64,000 nucleotides of DNA from Zygaena filipendulae (lineage: Eukaryota > Arthropoda > Insecta > Lepidoptera > Zygaenidae): NCBI GenBank assembly GCA_907165275.2, contig OU015669.1, forward strand, positions 1,572,501-1,636,500, written 5' to 3'. The translations under genes were made by a program, and so were the position numbers. The notes beneath the pieces are model-generated. The model was given only the letters and a program-made list of their open reading frames with translations, was not told the DNA's origin and did not search any database. Each line of letters begins with the position of its first letter. Within the stretch, counting starts at the first letter, position 1. This document shows positions 1 to 11,348 of the stretch, in pieces.

Positions 1-67
1 GTTTTTGCGTGATTGAGTAACAAACATCTAAACATCCACACTTTCACATTTATAATATTGGTAGGAT
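1..67 (-). mobile_element. Helitron-like element, 5' end fragment
   Basis: The first bases are the reverse complement of the 5' part of the small Helitron-like family that recurs through the window. The end reads ATATTGGTAGGA followed by T, the diverged 5' terminus. The rest of the copy lies outside the window. Confidence 0.7.
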
Positions 68-423
68 TTATATATAGTTTATACAAGTTACCAATGTTTA
101 TCAAAGTTTTTAGCTGGAAACTTGTTTTGTATCGCGTGACCTTTTACATTTTATCATACCTACTGTATACGACACGACAAAACAATAATAAATTAAAATA
201 ACAAATAGGCATATTGAGTATTGACGTCATGTCCTTCACTCGAATCTGCACGGAAGTTCTTGTTTGCTTCGTTTGGGACCAGACCCCTTAGCCAAGTTGA
301 CATTCTATAATTAATTGGTCGGAGAAAACAAAAGAATGGAATCTTTACGATTTTATGTGTCCGCGAGACATGATCATTCGTTTCTTAGTTTTCTATGCGT
401 TAACTTTACTAAATACTAAAACT

Positions 424-1157
424 AGCTGACCTCCGCGGTTTCGGCCGCGGTAATTTCGGAGTTCCCTCGGAAATTCCGGAATAAAAAGTACCCTATGTCA
501 CTCAAAGTCACTTTGAATTCCTGTAAGTGAAAGTCAAAGTCAAATAATTTATTCAAATTTGGCCCATAATGTGACTCTTTTTGACATCAATAAAGTTACG
601 TTTATTATGACAGCATCCATAAAATATCCACCCTTCACAGCTTCCTAGTGCTATAGCTGAAAAGAAGAAGCTGCGCAACAAACTCTTTAGTAGCACGCTG
701 TCAGTTTTAAGTTATAATATAACATTAGTGATTTCAATTTGCAAATTAATTATGTGAGAACAATAAGAATTTTCAAAATTGGTTCAGTAGATCCAGAGAT
801 TACAACCTCACAAACTCCGGAGCTCCCGCGGGAATTCCGGGATAAAAGTAACCTAGGTCACTCAGGATCACCGTAGCTTCTTATAAGTGAAAGAATTTTC
901 AAAATCGGTTCAGTAGATCCAGAGATTACCCCGTACAACGTCACAAACTCAAAAACTTTTGCTCTTTATAGTATTATGTAGTGTGGATGTTTGTTAATTG
1001 TTACTCAATCAAGCAAAAACGGCTGAACGGATTTGGATGAAATTTGGCATGCACGTTGTCAGGGGTACAGAGAAGGACATAGAGTAGGTAATTTTTATCC
1101 TGAAATTCCCGCGGGAACTCCGCAATTACCGCGGGTGAAACCGCGGGGCACAGCTAG
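424..1157. mobile_element. Composite of Helitron-like copies around a LINE 3' fragment
   Basis: From about 424 to 540 and 815 to 980 there are minus-strand Helitron-like pieces. Between them, about 541-770, is the reverse complement of a retrotransposon 3' end whose tail is a GACTTT repeat; related copies lie at about 23760-24016 and 61561-61745. From 983 to 1157 is a plus-strand Helitron-like copy with the terminal hairpin (CCGCGG stems) and final CTAG followed by T. No coding potential is seen. Confidence 0.7.
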
Positions 1158-1174
1158 TATCACAGTGTACTCAC

Positions 1175-1277
1175 AATTGCCCAGTATATAGATGCAACCC
1201 CGGTGATGATGCGGAACGGTCCCAGCGTATGTTGCACTAACTACAGCGAGGAAGCACAGCAGAACAGCGACCTTCAT
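1175..1277 (-). CDS. TIL-like inhibitor A, first exon only
   Basis: This is a first exon of 34 codons plus one base. It encodes a signal peptide (Met-Lys, then a hydrophobic stretch ending near residue 18) and the start of the mature chain, with the family motif RGCIY. It ends in T directly before a GTGAGT donor, so the next Cys codon would be completed by exon 2, exactly as in genes B-H. The second exon would have to lie at lower coordinates. None is present in positions 1-1174, so it is either beyond the window or lost. A TATATAT stretch lies about 100 bases upstream of the start. A Helitron-like copy ends only 16-17 bases into the intron. Confidence 0.7.
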
Positions 1278-1482
1278 GATTACAAAATGATAAAAACAAA
1301 CAAGTTTATACAACGGGCTTAAAGCTAACTATGTAGATGACTGTTTACTTTACTGCGCTAATGAAGACTGATCAATATATACAGGAGTTGTGGTTTTATT
1401 GCCATTATATTGAGAGACGTTTTTTTTTTTAGTGAGAAACAAAAAAAAATCATAGAAAACAAGACATACATTATACGTCTTA

Positions 1483-1719
1483 CCGCCGCACTCAGAGTCG
1501 ACTTTAATGATTACTTAGTTAAGTAAAGATTTTTAAAACAAAACTGCCGCAATCAGAGACGTTCAGTAAATTAATGTTAGTTGGCATTTAATGAGATGTA
1601 TCTTAATTAGTTAAATGCCAATTAACATTAATTTATTAAACTTGTCTGATTGCGGCAGTTTTGTTTTAAAAATCTATACTTAACTAAGTAATCATTAAAG
1701 TCGACTCTGAGTGCGGCGG
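1483..1719. mobile_element. Long-palindrome MITE (237 bp), copy 1
   Basis: Almost the whole element is one inverted repeat, beginning CCGCCGCACTCAGAGTCGAC and ending in its complement. It is flanked by perfect TTA/TTA direct repeats (1480-1482, 1720-1722). The 3-bp duplication fits a PIF/Harbinger-type or similar transposase acting in trans, but the superfamily is not proven. No ORF. Confidence 0.85.
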
Positions 1720-1944
1720 TTATTCAGGTAGTTTTTTTTAGGATATATCTTGGCTCCGAACTTGCTGCAGTGACCTGAAAGTGTATTTCGAAGGTTACTA
1801 CTGGAACTTTTAGACGATTACAGATATGTGTGTCGGGATTGAGCTCTTTTTGTTAGTTACCAACAGTGAGACTTTCCCTGGACATGGTGCAGTGACTTGA
1901 AGGTCCAAGCTACCTAGATGTTCCATAAATAGTGACCTTAGAAT

Positions 1945-2230
1945 TATATGAACAATGAGCTTGAGCTGTCGGTGAAGGAAAACATCGTGAGGAAACCATA
2001 GCATGGTGGTAGGGCGCTCTCTAGTGCCCGGCTGGCTAGCTACCACCTTCAAGTTGCAAATCTGTCGCCAAGCACCTAACGGTGTGTTCCGGCAGCCTCA
2101 CTTGAAAGCCAGTTCCCATCCCCATTCCAGGTCGGCAACGCACCTGCATGCAGATGTCTATGGGCGGCGGTAATCACTTACCATCAGGTGTACCACTTGC
2201 CTGTTTGCCCCCTATGACATAAAAAAAAAT
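1945..2230 (+). mobile_element. tRNA-derived SINE, head-truncated copy
   Basis: The body matches the fuller copy at 63006-63350 (minus). It includes the segment ending CCCCCTATGACATA followed by an A-rich tail. The tRNA-like head is missing here. The copy is uninterrupted across CAGGTGTACCACTTG, the site disrupted by another transposon in the copy at 6768. Confidence 0.8.
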
Positions 2231-2250
2231 ATATATTTTTTTTTTCTAAC

Positions 2251-2554
2251 TGTCCTCCGCGGATTCACCCGCTATAATTTCGGTGTTCCCGTAGGAATTT
2301 AAAAAGTACCCTATGTCACTCAAAACTACCGTAGCTACCTATAAGTGAAAGAATTTTCAAAATTAGTACAACCTCACAAACTCACAAACTTAACCTTTTT
2401 ATATTAATAGTAGGTATATAAAGACAAAGTCCTCAGCCGCATCTATCTGTATGTCTGTCTGTCAGTTCGCGATAAACTCAAAAACTACCGAACGGATTTT
2501 CATGCGGCTTTCACCAAAGAAAATTACCGCGGGCGAAACCGCGCGGGACAGCTA
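2251..2554. mobile_element. Two diverged Helitron-like fragments in opposite orientation
   Basis: Positions 2251-2410 read as a minus-strand fragment. Positions 2411-2554 read as a plus-strand fragment ending in a GC hairpin and GACAGCTAG followed by T. No gene is seen in this stretch. Confidence 0.6.
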
Positions 2555-2610
2555 GTTTCGTTATAATTAAAAAGTAACTTTTAAAAATCAAAAAGAAGAA
2601 ATATTCTAGA

Positions 2611-2795
2611 CTAGCTGTGCCCCGCGGTTTCACCCGCGGTAATTTCGGAGTTCCAGCGGGAATTCCGGGATAACCCTATGTCCTTCTCTGTACCCCTGAT
2701 AACGTGCATGCCAAATTTCATTCAAATCCGTTCCGCCGTTTTTGCGTGATTGAGTAACAAACATCCACACTTTCACATTTATAATATTAGTAGGA
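2611..2795 (-). mobile_element. Complete miniature Helitron-like element
   Basis: On the minus strand it runs from 5' TCCTACTAATATTATAAATG to a 3' hairpin (two CCGCGG arms) and terminal CTAG. The host bases are A on the 5' side and T on the 3' side, the Helitron insertion signature. It is 185 bp with no ORF. The family resembles the Lep1 Helitron-like elements of Lepidoptera (from memory). Confidence 0.8.
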
Positions 2796-3286
2796 TGACC
2801 AACATTTTTTTTTAATATCTTGAGTTCCAGATGGAATTTCGAAAAAATTGAAACATGACTAATGAGTATCTAAGTTAGACCCTAGCAATATAACAAAAAA
2901 AACCGCATTCAATTTGGTGCAGAAGTTTTTGCGTAGCACGAATACAAACATACAGACAGACAGACAAAAATTCTAAAAACGGTATTTTTGACTTCTATAT
3001 CACTCATAGAGTCGCCTAAATTTATTTTTTCTTATCTCCCATGTACAGACATCAACCTATTACAATTTTATTATATTATGTATAGAAGAAGTATTCTAGT
3101 TTAAGACACATGGTTGTACCTATTTTATTGTTATTTTTATGGTATCAAATAAACTTTTTTATATTCTATTCTATTCTAAATACGATAAATACGGCGAGTC
3201 GACTACCGCGAGCTTGTATGACGTCACACCGTATTATTTCTTTTCATTATAAACAAATGCCGGTCGGCAACACGTGTGAGATAAGT

Positions 3287-3515
3287 CTAGCTGTCACGCG
3301 CCGCGATAATTTTGAAGTTCCCACGGAATTGTTCCATACAAACTTTTCAACCCCTTTCCATCCCCTTAGAGGTTGAACTTTCAAAAATCCTTTGTTATCG
3401 GATATCTACGTCATACAAAGAACTCACCCTCCAAGGTTCAGGTCTCTACGATTAGCAGTTTAAGCTGTGCGTTGATCCATCAGTCATTCAGGACAAAGGA
3501 TTTTATATATATACA
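3287..3515 (-). mobile_element. Helitron-like element, second subfamily
   Basis: The 3' end has a GC-rich degenerate hairpin and CTAG. The internal sequence matches 55719-55931 (plus) and 59569-59806 (minus), a subfamily whose 5' end starts TCTATACATATAAAATGC. Confidence 0.65.
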
Positions 3516-3999
3516 TAATGTCACGACATAGGTAATAAACGTGTTTTTGATCACAGATTTTGCCTACAAAATATTTATATATAATAAAATTACCTAATTA
3601 ATTGTTAAAGCTTATCATTATACGAATATATGTGTAGTATTTAACTACACATCAGAAAACTTCTATACACGCAAAATTCTGTCTGATGCTAGAATTAGTG
3701 CCGGCGAGACTTGAGCGAGCGCAACGAGCGTGCCGCGGCACCACTCAGCGACACCACAGCCAGATTCCAAGTAGTGTGCATATTTTAACGTGGAATTAAA
3801 ATTATGGGGGAAGTAAAAAGAACGACAAGCATTATCTGTTGCCTGGTAAAACACCATCATATTTAATTGTTCTTAAAAACCATTTAAAATACAGTAAAAA
3901 AAAACAGTTTTGTTGCAAAAGACCAAACAGTAATGAAATTATGGCCGATCGCTGTGAGAATAATAGAAAAAGAAAGACTTTTCTTTCCGTTTTGTATTT

Positions 4000-6900
4000 T
4001 TAATCTTCCTGCTCAGCGACTTCCTTGGGGCAATCCTCGGGAAGGACGCACGTGTTGGATTTCTCGTCCCTGACGGTGGGCGCGTTACAGTAGCACGCTG
4101 TGAAATCGCAGATCTTGCCCCTCGTATCCAAAACGGGGTTCGGGTTAGAGCATGTCGCCTCGGGCATTTTGTGTCCGCATCCAGTCGTGTAGGAGTGGGT
4201 GCCGTCCGGGCATCCGTGGTGACCTGAGAATGAATAATAATCATAATGATAGATGACTACCAAACAACTACACCACTGTAGCTTTTCTGCGGGGCTAAGA
4301 TGCGCAACACGGTAAAATTTTATCGAGCCATTTTATCGGTTCTCGTCGACAAAACGATAAAATGGCTCGATAAAATTTTATCGTGTTGCGCATCTTAGCC
4401 CCCCAGCCGAGCTAGGATGCGCAACACGATATGTTTATCGAACGAAAGATAAAATTGTCGACACTACAAATATTTGTGGGCGTCCGAGCAAAAAAGTGCA
4501 TTAATGAGGTATGGAGTTACTAAATTCGGTTAAACATTTTTTGCTGCCATGTTACCACTGGTAGACAAAACGATATATATGTCGACGAGAATCGATAAAA
4601 TGGCTCGATAAAATTTTATCATATTGCGCATCCTAGCTCCACAGGAGACCGATCGCGCTATTTTTTAACGACATTACCACTACAAAACCAAACGTCACAC
4701 GTTTAAACGTCAAGTTTTAAATTAATATTTTAAGCATATTTCGTATCGCGCTGATTATTATTTTAAAGATGACGATTCAACCTATTATTTAGAAAAAAAA
4801 TATATAATTTTTTTTATCCCGGAATTCCCGCTGGAACTCTGAAATTGCTAGTAATACATAAACAGTAGGTAAGTATCCGTAACAGTAGGTAAGTTTACAA
4901 AAGTAAACTTCGGTCAACAAAAATGCATTGCATAATAATATGACATTAAATATATTATGGCCATCACATAAATATTTGCCTAACGTGGGGATCGAACCCA
5001 TTACAACTGGCGTTCAGCAATCAGGTTCACTAACCACTACACCAACGGGCCGTCAACTTAATCTATATACCTACCTACTAATATCTTAATATATATAAAT
5101 CATTTGTCACGTTGTATGTCCGCGATGGACTCCGAAACTACTGAACGGATTTTGAAAAAAATTTGTAACCATTTATAATATGGTCCAACTTAAAAGATAG
5201 GATATTTTTTATACCGGAATTCCCGCGAGAACTCCGGAATTAATGCGGGGAACTGCTTATCACCGTAAACTACAGCACTTTTTTCCCCGAATTACCGCAG
5301 GAACTCCGAAATTACCGCGGATGAAATCGCGGGGGACAGCTATAAGTGTGTTAATATTTTATATAAGTAAAGTTTGTGACTTGTGAGTTTGTTACGTTGT
5401 AGGGGGTAATCTAGCTGGATCTACTGAACCGATTCTGGAACTTCTTTTACAAAAAGCACGCTACAGTGAACCTGAGTGACATAGAGTACTTTTCATCCCG
5501 GAATTCCCGCGGGATTTCCGCGGCGGATAGCCAGCGATTGATAATAATATTCTGTATTTTACGTGTTATCATCTATCAGTTTTTATTTGGAAACTTGTTT
5601 TGCATCTCGTGACCTTTTTGTTTTAATCACACCCACCTACTTATATGTTACGACAAAACAATAATTTATACATTATGGAGATGATAAACGCAGAATATTT
5701 ACATGGCCTTTACTCCTATCGAGCTATCCGAAGATTAAAAAGGTAGGCATCAACTACATACTACAAGAGGCAGCGTGTTAGTTGCCAGGGCATAAAAAAC
5801 AAAATTCTACTTTGTCCGTCAGTTAGATAATAAAAAAATAATTGACACGTATACATATTTTGGTTTTTCAAATTGTTGAAAAAAATACTACGATAAAACG
5901 CAGTGGGGGTGACGTCATAACGTGCTATAGACTGTAGCACGGCGTGACGTCACGCGACATTTCGACTTAATGTATCTCCGTTATTTTTTCATTAGCTACC
6001 TGCGTAACAAATGGAAAAATATGTGTCGAATATTTTTATTAACCCTACAAAACGGACTAAAAGCTAAAATTTGGTTGACAAGCCCATTTGTGGAATCGGT
6101 TCAGGGCCCTTATTCACTATGACCAACAACATTCCTCGCCCATAACGCGCTTCCAAACACAATCCCGAACGGTCCCGGTGGCAAAATATTAGAGTTTAAT
6201 ATTCTGTAGGTATGCCATAACAAACGTGTAAATATGTTTTTTGGAAGTAAAACTTTTTAAAGAATGAGGGAAAGACGATCTTTATGGTGCACTAGTTGTG
6301 CCCCGCGGTTTCACCCGCGTTAATTTCAGAGTTCCCCCGCGGGATTCCGGCAAAAAAGTACCCTATGTGTTAATCTGATGTATAAGCTATATTATTGTAA
6401 AGTTTCATTTAAATCCATTCAGTAGTTTTTGCGTGAAAGAGTAACAAACACTCATCCATCCATCCATCCATACATTCTTACAAACTTTCGCGTTTATAAT
6501 ATTAGTAGGATTATCTTCACGCACCGTGTTATGTTCATAGTGGATAAGGGCCCAGTATGCTTTCGCCCTAATTCCGAACTTTACCTCCTCCTATAATATA
6601 TGTATAAAATTCTCGTGTTGCGGTGTTTGTAATTAAACTCCTTCAAAATGGCTGAATCGATTTTTGTGAAGTTTTGTGTGCACATCGGTTAGGTCTGCGA
6701 ATCGAACAACATCTATTGTTCATCCCCCTAAAGGGAGTTCCTGCGGGAACCATCGGAAAATCGGGAATGGGAATTCCCATCCCCATTCCAGGTAGGTAAC
6801 GCATCTGCATGCCTCCTGGTGTTGGAGATGTCCATGGGTGGCGGTAATCACTTACCATCAGGTGTACAGTCAACAGCAAAAGTAGATGATCATGATCAGA

Positions 6901-8009
6901 AATTCAATACTAATGAACGGAGTTCGCGTCAGAACTTTGTAGCGTTGAACTGATTCAAAAGTATGTTGTAAATTATACAAAACATTTATTACTAGTACAG
7001 CTGCCATACATTCGTGATCAGTTTTGACTCCAAAAGTTATAAACTCAATTCGCATCACAATTTTTTTCAAGACTAGTGAAGTGTGAACAGTTAAAATAAA
7101 AAATTAAATCATGAAACAGAGGTCACGTAATCATGAGGCAAATAATTCATCCATACTTATTTTATAATTATCCCAGTAATTTAATTTATTGTTTGCTGAA
7201 ATGAAAACGGCTGAATTGGATAAAAATTTGCATATTTAATGTATGTCAAATTTCATCCAATTGAACCCCGAAAAAAGCATATGTTAAAAAAAAACAATTA
7301 AAATAGTAAAGCTTTTCAATCATATGATTTTTATTGAACATTTTAGTTCTGATGCGAATTGAGTTTATAACTTTTGAAGTCAAAACTGATCACGAATATA
7401 TGGACATATATAAGCAATAGTGTGTTAACCTACACTGTAGAAATTTTGATTAAATCGTGTTTTAAAAGTAGGAGCGCCATTTTGTGTCAACCTTTTTTTA
7501 TATTCAATATTTAGTTACATATTTAAGCTATGTTATAAGGTAAACACATAATTAAAAAACGTTCCCTAATTCTCAATAAATCGTTCTGAATCAATAACTT
7601 AATTTTCTGGGTTAACATGTTATTGCTTATCTGCGTCCATATGGCAGCTGTACTAGTAGTAAATGTTTGGTATAATATACGATCACATACTTTTGAATCA
7701 CTTTGACGCCACACAGTTCTGACGCGAACTCCGTTCATTAGTATTGAATTTCTGATTTTGATCATCTACTTTTGCTGTTGACTGTACCACTTGCCCGTTT
7801 GCCCCATATGACATAAAAAAAATATCCGAAACTCATGCGGGCGAAAGCGCGGGGCACAGCTAGTCATTAATATAATATAATAATACACAATATTGTAAGT
7901 ACTCACAATGCCCATTCACATAGATGCAACCGTTCGGATACGGAACCGTCCCGGCGAGTGTGGTACTGACAACTACAGCGAGTAAACACAGCAAAACAGC
8001 GGCCTTCAT
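4000..8009 (-). CDS. TIL-like secreted protease inhibitor B
   Basis: Two exons: exon 1 at 7907-8009 and exon 2 at 4000-4223. Together they encode 108 residues (327 nt with stop). Exon 1 gives a hydrophobic signal peptide and the motif GCIYVNGH, then the T of a split Cys codon at GTGAGT. Exon 2 starts GT after TTCTCAG and encodes the domain with CPDGTHSYTTGC, TC, IC, FTACYC, TC and EDCP, followed by an acidic tail EVAEQED. Ten cysteines remain in the mature chain. The C-x-C-x12-C-x5-C ending is typical of TIL domains. By family knowledge these inhibit subtilisin-like and other microbial proteases; the target here is inferred. A TATAAAT box lies at 8100-8106. The 3.7-kb intron is filled by SINE, long-inverted-repeat and Helitron-like insertions. 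Confidence 0.8.
4291..4402. mobile_element. Hairpin MITE, GGGGCTAAGATGCGCAACAC termini
   Basis: The two arms are near-perfect inverted repeats of about 48 bp with almost no loop. It sits about 70 bases upstream of the exon 2 acceptor of gene B. Related copies are at 4410-4639 (longer) and 14306-14372 (shorter). Confidence 0.75.
4410..4639. mobile_element. Longer member of the GATGCGCAACACG MITE family
   Basis: Termini are GAGCTAGGATGCGCAACACG and its diverged complement ending CTAGCTC. The 230-bp element keeps a unique internal segment missing from the neighbouring hairpin copy, so it may be closer to the ancestral form. It lies in the intron of gene B. Confidence 0.7.
4978..5052 (-). mobile_element. 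tRNA-like SINE head
   Basis: The minus strand shows an A-box-like TGGTGTAGTGGTTAG and a B-box GGTTCGATCCC at tRNA-like spacing. It continues without a CCA or terminator into AT-rich DNA, so a SINE head is more likely than a tRNA gene. Confidence 0.55.
5092..5342 (+). mobile_element. Helitron-like element, third subfamily
   Basis: It begins near TCTTAATATATATAAATC and ends with a GC hairpin and GGGGGACAGCTA. It has a duplicated internal CCGGAATTCCCGCG segment. It matches the cleaner copy at 34770-34957. Confidence 0.65.
5805..6092 (-). mobile_element. TGACGTCA-bearing MITE, old degenerate copy
   Basis: The order of segments (GTCCGTCAGTTAG..., paired GTGACGTCA, CCGTTATT..., TTGACAAGCCCA) matches the complete family member at 38997-39326. 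It is heavily mutated and lies in the intron of gene B. Confidence 0.65.
6292..6510 (-). mobile_element. Complete miniature Helitron-like element
   Basis: Its minus-strand 5' end is TCCTACTAATATTATAAACG. The 3' hairpin is followed by CTAG (here CAACTAG), flanked by A and T. It contains a short CATC tandem run. Confidence 0.75.
6867..7784. mobile_element. Long terminal inverted-repeat element with TA duplication
   Basis: Both ends begin CAGTCAACAGCAAAAGTAGA and the arms stay complementary for about 200 bp. TA flanks both sides (6865-6866, 7785-7786), as expected for a Tc1/mariner-type element. There is no transposase ORF. The right arm is interrupted at 7402-7638 by another MITE. Confidence 0.85.
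7402..7638. mobile_element. MITE with GGAC termini and ATAT target duplication, copy 1
   Basis: The termini are GGACATATATAAGCAATA and the complement of GGACGCAGATAAGCAATA. ATAT is duplicated on both sides. The opposite arm of the host transposon shows the undisturbed site. Other copies are at 25777-26005 and 28527-28763, both with ATTT duplications. The 4-bp target size is consistent; the superfamily is not assigned. Confidence 0.85.
7822..7863 (+). mobile_element. Helitron-like 3' terminal fragment beside the gene B donor
   Basis: Only the last about 42 bases survive, with the hairpin arms and GCACAGCTAG then T. It abuts the SINE tail and ends 43 bases from the gene B splice donor. Confidence 0.65.
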
Positions 8010-8213
8010 GATTATAAAATTGCACAGACAGACAAGTTTACTTTAACAAATATAAGCTAAGTTGACCGTCAACTCCAATGTCTTACTAAAGACTGGTCAA
8101 TTTATACAGATGTGAGTTTTATTAAGTGACCATTACGAGTGTATATGTAAACAACTAAACACTAGGTACCTAAGTATTGTAAATACGTGTTTTCAAATGA
8201 GAAACATAAAACA

Positions 8214-8428
8214 CTCGCTGTGCCCGGCGGTTTCACCCGCGGTAAGATCGGAGTTCCCGCCGGAATTCCGGGACAAAAAGTTCCCTATGTGTTAATCTGA
8301 TGTATAAGCTACATTATTGTAAATTTTCATTTAAATCCATTCAGTAGTTTTTGCATGAAAGAGTAACAAACATCCATCCATCTATCCATACATACATACA
8401 AACTTTCGCATTTATAATATTAGTAGGA
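8214..8428 (-). mobile_element. Miniature Helitron-like element
   Basis: The minus-strand 5' end TCCTACTAATATTATAAATG is intact with flanking A. The 3' end has mutated from CTAG to CGAG. It lies about 200 bases upstream of gene B, beyond its TATA box. Confidence 0.7.
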
Positions 8429-8532
8429 TTCATACACTGTTGATTGTTGATTATGCAAAGGAGTACCTAAGTATGAAAAATTTGATTTACCTACCGAGAA
8501 TGCGCGCGCACTCGTTATGGGAGGTCACCTGC

Positions 8533-8794
8533 AGGGCAATTATGCAACTTCTGTTTTTATTTTAATACTGCTTTGCCATCATATTTCAGTTTCAATCAGA
8601 AAAATAGCGATTTTGCGATAAAACTAATCATGTTTAGGCAGCTTCGACTTTTGAAGTAAGTACCTACTTATATTTATTTTGGTTGATTGCTGAATATCGC
8701 AGGTTTCAAAACGTGCACATTGTGATCGCAAAACCGCCATGTTTTTGATTGCAACCGAAAAATTATAGAAACAAAAGTATCAATCATAGCCCCT
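8533..8794. mobile_element. MITE with AGGGGCTTAT-type termini, copy 1
   Basis: The ends are imperfect inverted repeats (AGGGCAATTATGCAACTTCT against the complement of the right end) that continue into TATCAT..TTTCAGTTTCAATC. The interior matches the copy at 11878-12099. Confidence 0.65.
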
Positions 8795-10330
8795 CTGGTC
8801 TGTGGAACTAAAAAGATCATTTAGGGACTCTTCTGAAAGCAAAGCATACGAAAAGAAGGAGGCATTGTCTAGGAGGGGGCAGCAGATATTATGATGTACC
8901 GTTTCCTCCTTAGGTTCTCTGCTGAAAAATTGATATTAAAGGTCCGTGATTGGAGGCGGAGTCCTGTGTATTCCGTGGATCGCTTGGGCCAGAATCAACG
9001 TCGCTAGCAGCAGCAGAACTTGGCATGCAGTTAGATTTCACTGATCAGCGAAGCCGTTGTCTTGCACGGTTTTTGTGCCAACTTAGCTTTCTTTCACATT
9101 TAGGTACGTATTATGTCGTGGCCACATCTATTATCACGGTTACAATGTTACGAAGCTGGTTATTTTACGTATAAAAGTACCATTCCTGACGATTTAGTTA
9201 CAAAATAAAAAAATCAGAAAAGTCTTGTACTTTTTTTTTTAGATTTTTTTCAAGATGGTCAAGTCGAAAATTCTCAAAACTTCATAAAAAAAATTCATAA
9301 CTTGAAAACCGTGAAAAATCGCGGAACATGCACGGGGGTGATTCGAATACCCCATGACACGAAGGACCTGTTTTTCTCTTTTGACGTCAATCTTCCGGCT
9401 ACCCTAAATATATTATGTTATGGCCACATCTAATTAACTGACCAGTTTATGCGACCGTTCACTTCGTGAAATGGTTGCATTCCATGAAATGATCGGCCAT
9501 AGTGAACCACATGATGATGATCAACGTTATCATAGATTTTACCATATCTTTCGGCTACCCATGTATGTTATAAAACTTTGTTCAAATGTGAAAGCTAAAT
9601 ATGATTTCGATGATAATTACCATAATTTCATTGATTGCCCGCTTGTTTTGAGCCAAGTCCTCCATTTTGATAGCATATTTCCCAAAAATGATTGGGAACC
9701 CTGATCACAGACCACAACTTATCAAAATGTTATTTTCCGACAGTTATTTTGCATCCGTTTGAGCGCGAGACAGTACGATCATCAGTCTCTTACCGGTCGT
9801 AGGTGATTTTACTAATTTTATTTATGACAACGCATTATTATGTGTGTACCTACTTTCAGAACCTCTCTACCTTTTTATTGTATTGTATTATAACTTAAAA
9901 TCATTGTAAGTAAGCAGATTAATAAAATAAAATAAGCATTTATTTATGTGATGAGATTGGCATAAAACGGGTAGTGACCAATTTGTATAAATTATCTAGT
10001 CACATAATATTATTATAATCCGTTTTCAACTCGTTGAATCTATGGATCTACCTATATAATGCAGTTAGGCAGGAGAATTAAATATCGAAGGTAAGCAAAT
10101 ATGCTAAACTTGAAAGATATAATCAATTAATGTATTTTTCTAGCTAATAGTAAATGTATTACAATATAGGTATTTTTTGGTAAGGATGCGTGCGTATACA
10201 GCTGTTGCAGTAACGTCGCGTCGCTCTAGTGACTTATTCGTCAAATACCAGATGTGAGCACACCCTAAAGATTTATCTAGATCTAAAAATTAATATGCAT
10301 GTTGCCGGAAAGTAGTCATTTTCGACTTGA
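8795..10330. other. Gene-free stretch, unclassified
   Basis: I recognise no gene here. Short open frames at 8950-9174 and 9471-9704 have no signal peptide, no known motif and no codon support. The segment 9860-9950 ends in an AATAAA-rich run like a retrotransposon 3' tail. Confidence 0.5.
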
Positions 10331-10337
10331 AGGCTTA

Positions 10338-10717
10338 AGCTTCGGCCAAACCTGCGCGACCAAACCGACGGCGAAGCGCGAGCGTCAGACGCGCGGTGGA
10401 CGCTGCCCTTGTTTTTTAATGGCGTCTTGCACGTGCGCAACGTGGGAGCAGAGCGTCGGCAGAGCGGGCGGTACGCGTCTTGTTGTTAGACAGATCTTCT
10501 TCATCAGACTCTGATGTTAAATGTAAGACTGACATAACACAACAATTTAGTAGTAAAACTATGTATGTTCGAGACGTGCGGCTTTAGTGACAATTCAACG
10601 AGACAAATGAAGCTTGTCGCGGTTCGCGTCCTGCTGAAGTCGCGCATAGGCGTTATAGACGCTCCCGTTCTGCGTTCGCTTCGCAGTCGCTTTGCTCGCG
10701 CAGGTTTGACCGAAGCT
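10338..10717. mobile_element. GC-rich MITE with TTA duplication
   Basis: The inverted termini start AGCTTCGGCCAAACCTGCGC; the right end has CCGAAGCT with one or two changes. Perfect TTA repeats flank it. It is far richer in CG dinucleotides than its surroundings. A 3-bp TTA site suits PIF/Harbinger-type mobilisation. Confidence 0.7.
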
Positions 10718-10989
10718 TTATGGGGAATCTTCTTCTTCTTTAATAATGGCGTCTATAATTATAATTTGCCAATGACAATGTTTCTTAATAATAACAATCT
10801 CTTCATCTACTTCTTCAATTATGGCGAAACGCCAATGACAATGTTAGATTGTTCCCCAAGTTAAAACATGGCTCTTTTGAAAGTCAGTTTCCTGCTCAGT
10901 GTCCAAAATAGATGCTGAAAAGTGACTGAAATAACGAAAAACGTGACACGCGTGTTTTCGATACGGCTTTCACTCGTCAACAACCTTTA

Positions 10990-11110
10990 TGGGGAATCAA
11001 AATTCTAACCGGATAGTGACGTTACGTGACATTGTGACTCAATGTATCGCCGTTATCGTAAAAGAAAGACAAATGTGAGTCCAATATTTTTATTATTACC
11101 CGTAGGTACC
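10990..11110 (-). mobile_element. Degenerate half of the TGACGTCA-bearing MITE
   Basis: GTGACGTTACGTGAC, ATGTATCGCCGTTAT and TCCAATATTTTTATT occur in the family order. The other half is not recognisable. Confidence 0.45.
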
Positions 11111-11348
11111 CAGGTAAACAAGAAAATGACAAAAAAGTTTTAAAACTAAAAACGACGTTTTTTAAATTCAATTTTTTTTTTACTTAGGATCGTTAATAAA
11201 AACGTTACAAAATATAAAAAAAGTCTCAACTATACTGTAACAATTAAAAATAGACCATGTGAACAATGAAAACATGTTTTTCTAACGAAATGGAGGACAT
11301 CAGAAAAATGGCAACCGACGATTCAAAAACAAATTTTTAAGTTCAAAG

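Larger units (their letters stand above)
6768..7815 (+). mobile_element. SINE split by a TA-flanked inverted-repeat transposon
   Basis: SINE body sequence from about 6768 to 6866 resumes at 7785. Removing 6867-7784 plus one TA restores the uninterrupted SINE seen at 2195-2225 (CAGGTG-TA-CCACTTG). This gives a natural empty site for the inserted element. The SINE itself is a truncated copy with tail CCCCATATGACATA. Confidence 0.85.
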
